Shown here: positions 60,249-64,000 of the stretch, one piece after another | Numbering within the stretch: the first letter of the stretch is position 1 | Layout of the letters: each line of letters opens with the position of its first letter | Assembly: GCF_029946505.1 (NCBI RefSeq) | Contig: NZ_JARZHG010000002.1 | Span: 620,001-684,000, forward strand | Reading direction: 5' to 3' | Length of the DNA: 64,000 nucleotides | DNA from: Polyangium sp. y55x31 | GTDB lineage: Bacteria > Myxococcota_A > Polyangia > Polyangiales > Polyangiaceae | Notes under the pieces: generated by a model | The model's database searches: none | What the model was told of the DNA's origin: nothing | What the model saw: only the letters and a program-made list of their open reading frames with translations | Program-made: the position numbers and the translations under genes

Positions 60249-61505
60249 CTAAGCGAGCTCCGCTTCTTTCTGGTAAACGATCAGCGGGGCTTCGTGCTTG
60301 AGGATGACATCCTCGCTGACGACGACCTCCTTCACGCCCGCGCGTGAGGGGACGTCGTACATGATGTCGAGCATCGCCGCTTCGAGGATGGCCCGCAGGC
60401 CACGCGCGCCGCTGTTGCGATCGAGCGCCTGCCGCGCGACCGCGGTGAGCGCGCCCTTCGTGAACTTGAGCTTCACGCCGTCCATCTCGAGCAGCTTCTG
60501 GTACTGCTTCACGAGGCTGTTCTTCGGCTTCGTGAGGATGTCGATCAGCGCGTCCTCGTTCAGCTCGTGCAGCGTCGCGATGATGGGCAAACGGCCGATG
60601 AACTCCGGGATCAGGCCGAACTTGAGGAGATCCTCGGGCTGGACCTGCGAGAGCAGGTCGCCGAGCTTGAACTCCTTCTTCGACCTGATCTCGGCGCCAA
60701 ACCCGAGCGTGTTCTGCCCGACGCGGCGCTGGATGATCTGATCGAGCCCGACGAAGGCGCCGCCGCAGATGAACAGGATGTTCGTCGTGTCCACCTGCAG
60801 GAAATCCTGCTGCGGGTGCTTGCGGCCGCCCTTCGGAGGCACGTTCGCGATCGTGCCCTCGATGATCTTCAGGAGCGCCTGCTGCACGCCCTCGCCCGAG
60901 ACGTCGCGCGTGATGCTCGGGTTGTCGCTCTTCCGGCTGATCTTGTCGATCTCGTCGATGTAGACGATGCCGCGCTGCGCGCGCTCGACGTCGTGATCGG
61001 CGTTCTGGAGGAGCTGGACGATGATGTTCTCGACGTCCTCACCGACGTAGCCCGCCTCGGTCAACGTCGTGGCGTCAGCGATCGCGAAGGGCACGTTGAT
61101 GATCTTCGCGAGCGTCTGCGCGAGCAGCGTCTTGCCGGAGCCGGTCGGGCCGAGCAAAAGGATGTTCGACTTCTGCAGTTCGACGTCGTCCGAGTGCACC
61201 CGGCTGTCGATGCGCTTGTAGTGGTTGTGCACCGCGACCGAGAGAACCTTCTTCGCTCGGTGCTGCCCGACCACGTACTCGTCGAGGATGGCCTTGATGT
61301 CAGCCGGCTTGGGGATCGGGGCAGAGCCGGCGTACGGCTCGTCCTTCTCGACCTCCTCGGCAATGATGTCGTTGCAGAGCCCGATGCACTCGTCGCAGAT
61401 GTACACCGTCGGCCCAGCGATGAGCTTCTTCACCTCCTTCTGCGATTTGCCGCAGAAGGAGCAGCTCAGATTGCCGTTCGAGTGATCGTCCCGCCTTCGC
61501 TCCAC
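60249..61505 (-). CDS. clpX: ATP-dependent Clp protease ATPase ClpX
   Basis: The 418-residue ClpX unfoldase feeds substrates to ClpP. The N-terminal zinc-binding domain is CSFCGKSQ to [14 protein letters not shown] (residues about 14-50). The AAA+ core has [16 protein letters not shown] (near 125), the GYVGEDVE pore loop and [15 protein letters not shown] as Walker B; the IGF loop that docks on ClpP appears as TLGFGAEI (near 275). I chose the GTG at 61505 with GAGAGGC upstream, giving the usual length near 420; an earlier ATG would add a charged extension. The promoter at 61670-61698 would give it its own transcript, separate from clpP. Confidence 0.96.
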   Translation of the reverse strand: MERRRDDHSNGNLSCSFCGKSQKEVKKLIAGPTVYICDECIGLCNDIIAEEVEKDEPYAGSAPIPKPADIKAILDEYVVGQHRAKKVLSVAVHNHYKRIDSRVHSDDVELQKSNILLLGPTGSGKTLLAQTLAKIINVPFAIADATTLTEAGYVGEDVENIIVQLLQNADHDVERAQRGIVYIDEIDKISRKSDNPSITRDVSGEGVQQALLKIIEGTIANVPPKGGRKHPQQDFLQVDTTNILFICGGAFVGLDQIIQRRVGQNTLGFGAEIRSKKEFKLGDLLSQVQPEDLLKFGLIPEFIGRLPIIATLHELNEDALIDILTKPKNSLVKQYQKLLEMDGVKLKFTKGALTAVARQALDRNSGARGLRAILEAAMLDIMYDVPSRAGVKEVVVSEDVILKHEAPLIVYQKEAELA

Positions 61506-61669
61506 TTCGCCTCTCGCCTCTCTCGCCTCGCCGTGGCCCCAGCGCCTTGACGCCTCGGGCCCTTTTCCTTCGAGCATGCCCGGTGTCCGCAGCGGCGTTC
61601 ACCGAGGCGCGCTCGACGACGAAAACGATGCTGAAAATCCGCGTTTTTCCAGCGTATCGCCGTGAGCGG
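61506..61669. other. Leader of clpX and gene-free stretch after clpP (61506-61946)
   Basis: The 441 bases between clpX and the clpP stop contain no credible gene. This left part is the presumed clpX leader of about 160 bases, with one AT-rich segment (CTGAAAATCCGCGTTTTTCC). To its right are the clpX promoter and three inverted repeats listed separately. Confidence 0.5.
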
Positions 61670-61698
61670 ATTCTAGTCCCCTACCCTGTGACCCGCAA
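61670..61698 (-). promoter_or_regulatory. Candidate promoter of clpX
   Basis: On the minus strand TTGCGG lies 17 bases before TAGAAT. The -10 matches TATAAT at five of six positions and spacing is optimal. The start of transcription would be about 155-160 bases before the clpX start, downstream of the hairpins that follow clpP. Confidence 0.5.
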
Positions 61699-61726
61699 GT
61701 TAACGCTCGTGCTTCGCGCGCTCGGT

Positions 61727-61934
61727 CGCCGCCCGTCCCTACGGCTACGGGCGGCGCGAGGCGTGCATTTCATGCACCTCGTGGCGCATTCATCTGACCG
61801 CAAGTGCCATCCGCGGCACAAGACGACGCGTACGGACGGATTGGTTTCGTCCAGGGCGCGTTCCCATCCACGCGGCCCGAAAACAGCCCGGGCCGCGTGC
61901 TCCCAGCCGAGCGCCCGCCCTTCGCGGGCGGGCG
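61727..61934. terminator. Three inverted repeats after clpP
   Basis: In order from the clpP stop: CGCCCGCCC/GGGCGGGCG around a TTCGC loop (61912-61934), ACGCGGCCC/GGGCCGCGT (61870-61898) and CGCCGCCCGT/ACGGGCGGCG (61727-61756). All arms are perfect. None has a clear T-tract. The first begins 12 bases past the clpP stop and is the best candidate for its transcript end. Confidence 0.45.
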
Positions 61935-61946
61935 TCAAATCCTGCT

Positions 61947-62660
61947 TCACAGGGCCTGGGGCGAGCCCTTGATGCGCTTCGGCAGGACCTCGTCGATCAG
62001 GCCGTACTCCTTGGCCTGCGGCGCGCTCAGATAGAAGTCGCGCTCGATGTCCTTGGCGAGCTCCTCGCGATTCTTGCTCGTCGCGTCGGCGAGGATGTCG
62101 ATCAAGGTCTCTTTCATCTTCTTGATCTCACGCGCCTGGATCTCGATGTCCGTCGCCTGGCCGCGCGCGCCGCCGAGAGGCTGATGGATCATCATGCGCG
62201 CATGCGGCAGCGCGTAACGGCGGCCCTTGTGGCCCGCCGCGAGCAGCACCGCGCCCATCGACGCAGCCTGGCCGATGCACATCGTCGAGACCGGGCAACG
62301 GACGTACTGCATCGTGTCGTACATCGCGAGGCCGCTCGTCACGATGCCACCAGGGCTGTTGATGTAGACCTGGATGTCCTTGTCGGGATCTTCGCTCTCG
62401 AGGAAGAGGAACTGCGCGATGACGGCGTTCGCCACGAAGTCGTCGATCTCGGTCCCGATGAAGACAATCCGGTCCTTGAGCAGACGGCTGAAGATGTTCC
62501 ACTCGCGCTCGCCGCGGTGGGTCACCTCGGTGACCGTCGGCAGCACATACCCCTGCTCCCGGAGCGTGGTGAGGCCCGACGCCCGGTCGCGTTCCACCGC
62601 ATCGTGGTCCCGCTCGAGAAACTCCATCGCCTGCTTACGTGTCTCGACTCGTCGGATCAT
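61947..62660 (-). CDS. clpP: ATP-dependent Clp protease proteolytic subunit ClpP
   Basis: The 237-residue serine peptidase forms the barrel that ClpX feeds. The catalytic triad is visible: Ser in [19 protein letters not shown], His in [19 protein letters not shown] and Asp in [11 protein letters not shown]. The core begins at [20 protein letters not shown]. That leaves about 50 residues of unusual N-terminal extension ([20 protein letters not shown]) compared with the roughly 200-residue norm. An internal ATG 11 codons in would shorten it slightly. I kept the ATG at 62660, which has GGAG nine bases upstream. The extension might be a processed propeptide, as seen in some ClpP proteins. It lies between tig and clpX. 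Confidence 0.95.
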   Translation of the reverse strand: MIRRVETRKQAMEFLERDHDAVERDRASGLTTLREQGYVLPTVTEVTHRGEREWNIFSRLLKDRIVFIGTEIDDFVANAVIAQFLFLESEDPDKDIQVYINSPGGIVTSGLAMYDTMQYVRCPVSTMCIGQAASMGAVLLAAGHKGRRYALPHARMMIHQPLGGARGQATDIEIQAREIKKMKETLIDILADATSKNREELAKDIERDFYLSAPQAKEYGLIDEVLPKRIKGSPQAL

Positions 62661-62860
62661 CCAGGGCTCCGCTGTGGTTCGGCAAAAGGGTGCCGGGAGG
62701 CCCTAGTCGTGAGCCAGAAGCCTGCCGTTCGCAAGCCCGAACCGTGGGGTCGGTGTGAAGAAATGCGGCGGCCGAGCGTGAGCCGTTTTCGCGCTTCCGC
62801 GAGGGAATTTCGTTCGTGGTGGGAGAGGCTCGAAAGCCTGGAGAGACTCTCGGCGACGTG

Positions 62861-62899
62861 AAGACGAAAACGGGCGTGCTGGTGACACCAGCACGCCCG
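62861..62899 (-). terminator. Intrinsic terminator after tig
   Basis: On the minus strand a perfect stem CGGGCGTGCTGGTG/CACCAGCACGCCCG (62871-62899) is followed at once by TTTTCGTCTT. It lies 32 bases beyond the tig stop and is the only hairpin in the window with a proper T-tract, so clpP probably also has its own promoter between 62661 and 62860. Confidence 0.8.
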
Positions 62900-62930
62900 C
62901 TCGTGATGCCGCAGATCGTGTGCGAAGCTC

Positions 62931-64000
62931 TCAGGCTTCCGTGATCTTCGCGGCGGCCTCGATGAGATCGAGGATCTTGTCTTCCAGGATCATGCCGATC
63001 AGCATCTCCTGCTTCTTCGGATCGCGGTACTCGGCCTTGACCTTGGCGACGTTCTTGCCGGTCTGCTCGGCGAGCTCCTCGTAGCCCTTCTCGATGTCCT
63101 GCGGCGTGACCTGCACGGTCTTCGCCTTCGCGATCTCGGCCATGAGCAGGCCCGCACGGACCTTCGTCTCCGCGTCGGCATGCACGCGCGCGCGAAGCTC
63201 GGGCGTCATCTCGAGGCGCTGACCCTGACGGCGCGCCGCCGTGACGAGCTCGCGCTCCGTGAGCTGCGCCTGCTGCTCGACGAGCGAAGGCGGCACCGGG
63301 ATCGGGTTCGCCTTGCAGAGCTCGAAGACGAGCTTCTCCGCGACGGAGTCGGTCGCCTTCTGCTTGAGCTCCTTCTCGATCTTCGCCGAGAGCGCGGCGC
63401 GCATGGCCTCGAGGTTCTCGTGGCCCACGTCCTTCGCGAACTCGTCGTCGACCTCGGGGAAGTTCCGCTCGCGGACCTCCTTCAGCGTGACGTGGAACGT
63501 GCCCGTCTTGCCGCGGAGCGACTCGTTCGTGTGGCGCTCGGAGAACTGGACCGTGGCGTCCTTGCTCTCGCCGACGTTCATGCCGGTGAGCACGTCCTCG
63601 ATCTCCTTGAAGACCTGGCCGCTGCCGATCTCGGTCTCGATCTCCTGCGGCTTGTCCTCACGCGACTTGCCGTCGACGTCGAGGGTGAAGGCGATGCGCA
63701 CGACGTCGCCGGCCTTCGCAGGACGCTCGGGCTCGGGCGTCGAGAGCGTCGCATGCTCGCGGCGAAGGCGCGCGACCTCGGCGTCGATCATGTCGGCCGA
63801 GACCTCGGTCTTCGGGCGGCTGACCTCGAAGCCCTCCCACTTCACCTCGGCGATGTCGGGACGGACCTCGAAGCGCGCCTTGTAGGAGAACGACTCCTCG
63901 GGGCGGAGCTCGACGGGGGCGATGTCGGGCTGCGAGAGGGGCTGCACCTGCTGCGAGGCGAGGGCTCGATTGAGCGTGGTGTCGACCAGCCGGCGAGCGA
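62931..64000 (-). CDS. tig: Trigger factor, N terminus outside window
   Basis: Trigger factor binds nascent chains at the ribosome exit and has a peptidyl-prolyl isomerase domain. About 356 residues are visible and the frame continues past the right edge without a start. The visible part begins near the end of the ribosome-binding domain (ARRLVDTTLNRALASQQVQP). A FKBP-type PPIase domain follows (KAGDVVRIAFTLDVDGKS, GSGQVFKEIEDVLTGMNVGE, GTFHVTLKEVRERNFPEVDD). The C-terminal chaperone arm has VEQQAQLTERELV and ends LIEAAAKITEA. It is the first gene in the tig-clpP-clpX-lon order, as in many proteobacteria, and is followed by a good terminator. Confidence 0.94.
   Translation of the reverse strand, partial: ARRLVDTTLNRALASQQVQPLSQPDIAPVELRPEESFSYKARFEVRPDIAEVKWEGFEVSRPKTEVSADMIDAEVARLRREHATLSTPEPERPAKAGDVVRIAFTLDVDGKSREDKPQEIETEIGSGQVFKEIEDVLTGMNVGESKDATVQFSERHTNESLRGKTGTFHVTLKEVRERNFPEVDDEFAKDVGHENLEAMRAALSAKIEKELKQKATDSVAEKLVFELCKANPIPVPPSLVEQQAQLTERELVTAARRQGQRLEMTPELRARVHADAETKVRAGLLMAEIAKAKTVQVTPQDIEKGYEELAEQTGKNVAKVKAEYRDPKKQEMLIGMILEDKILDLIEAAAKITEA

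Overview
The window is very GC-rich, with G/C-ending codons throughout. It has many lipoproteins with Gly/Ser or Cys-rich ectodomains, an orphan NtrC-type activator, a MYXO-CTERM-like tail and long stretches of secreted proteins of unknown role. Together these suggest a myxobacterium, most likely of the Polyangium/Sorangium group. That assignment is inference; no rRNA or tRNA is present.

Layout. 1-5.6 kb: a 3'-truncated uvrA (minus), divergent smpB plus a small protein, then a DUF362 gene convergent with a YceI-like gene. 5.6-8.3 kb: three translationally coupled minus-strand genes, two membrane proteins flanking an ABC-ATPase-like protein with every catalytic motif eroded. 8.4-14.7 kb: a VWA/TSP3 lipoprotein, an FGE-fold lipoprotein coupled to an NtrC-like regulator, and a TPR membrane protein. 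14.9-20.8 kb: Nudix, SPFH, adenylate cyclase, a small unknown and YgiQ radical SAM, all minus. 21-27.4 kb: exported carbohydrate-active lipoproteins (GH99-like, GH13 amylase, beta-helix) with a LysM-like lipoprotein. 27.7-33 kb: a 42-bp tandem repeat and a two-gene operon (phospholipase D plus a 965-aa protein of unknown function) behind a good promoter. 33.5-37.2 kb: isochorismatase-like hydrolase, small membrane and lipoproteins, two decayed genes and three of the four copies of a modular hairpin repeat. 37.2-47.2 kb: an L,D-transpeptidase, then a four-gene run of giant Cys-rich lipoproteins in an A-B-B-A arrangement. 47.3-54 kb: two coupled zinc-ribbon/beta-propeller membrane proteins, glycogen synthase, an RluA-type pseudouridine synthase and a membrane protein. 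54-55.8 kb: a small RHH protein and a zinc-finger-ParA fusion. 56-64 kb: purH, then lon, clpX, clpP and tig (5' end cut off by the window), transcribed tig to lon.

How it works together. The right end is ordinary protein quality control: trigger factor, ClpXP and Lon, with SmpB tagging rescue at the far left. Most of the middle is cell-envelope and secreted material: at least ten probable lipoproteins, a cell-wall transpeptidase and polysaccharide-acting enzymes.

Most unusual items: (1) a four-copy repeat made of successive hairpins whose stems differ between copies yet stay perfectly paired; (2) a pseudo-ABC ATPase locked between two membrane proteins; (3) the Cys-rich lipoprotein operon with near-identical internal repeats; (4) the 965-aa/PLD operon; (5) the zinc-finger-ParA/RHH pair. 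All function calls rest on reading motifs by eye; no database search was run.
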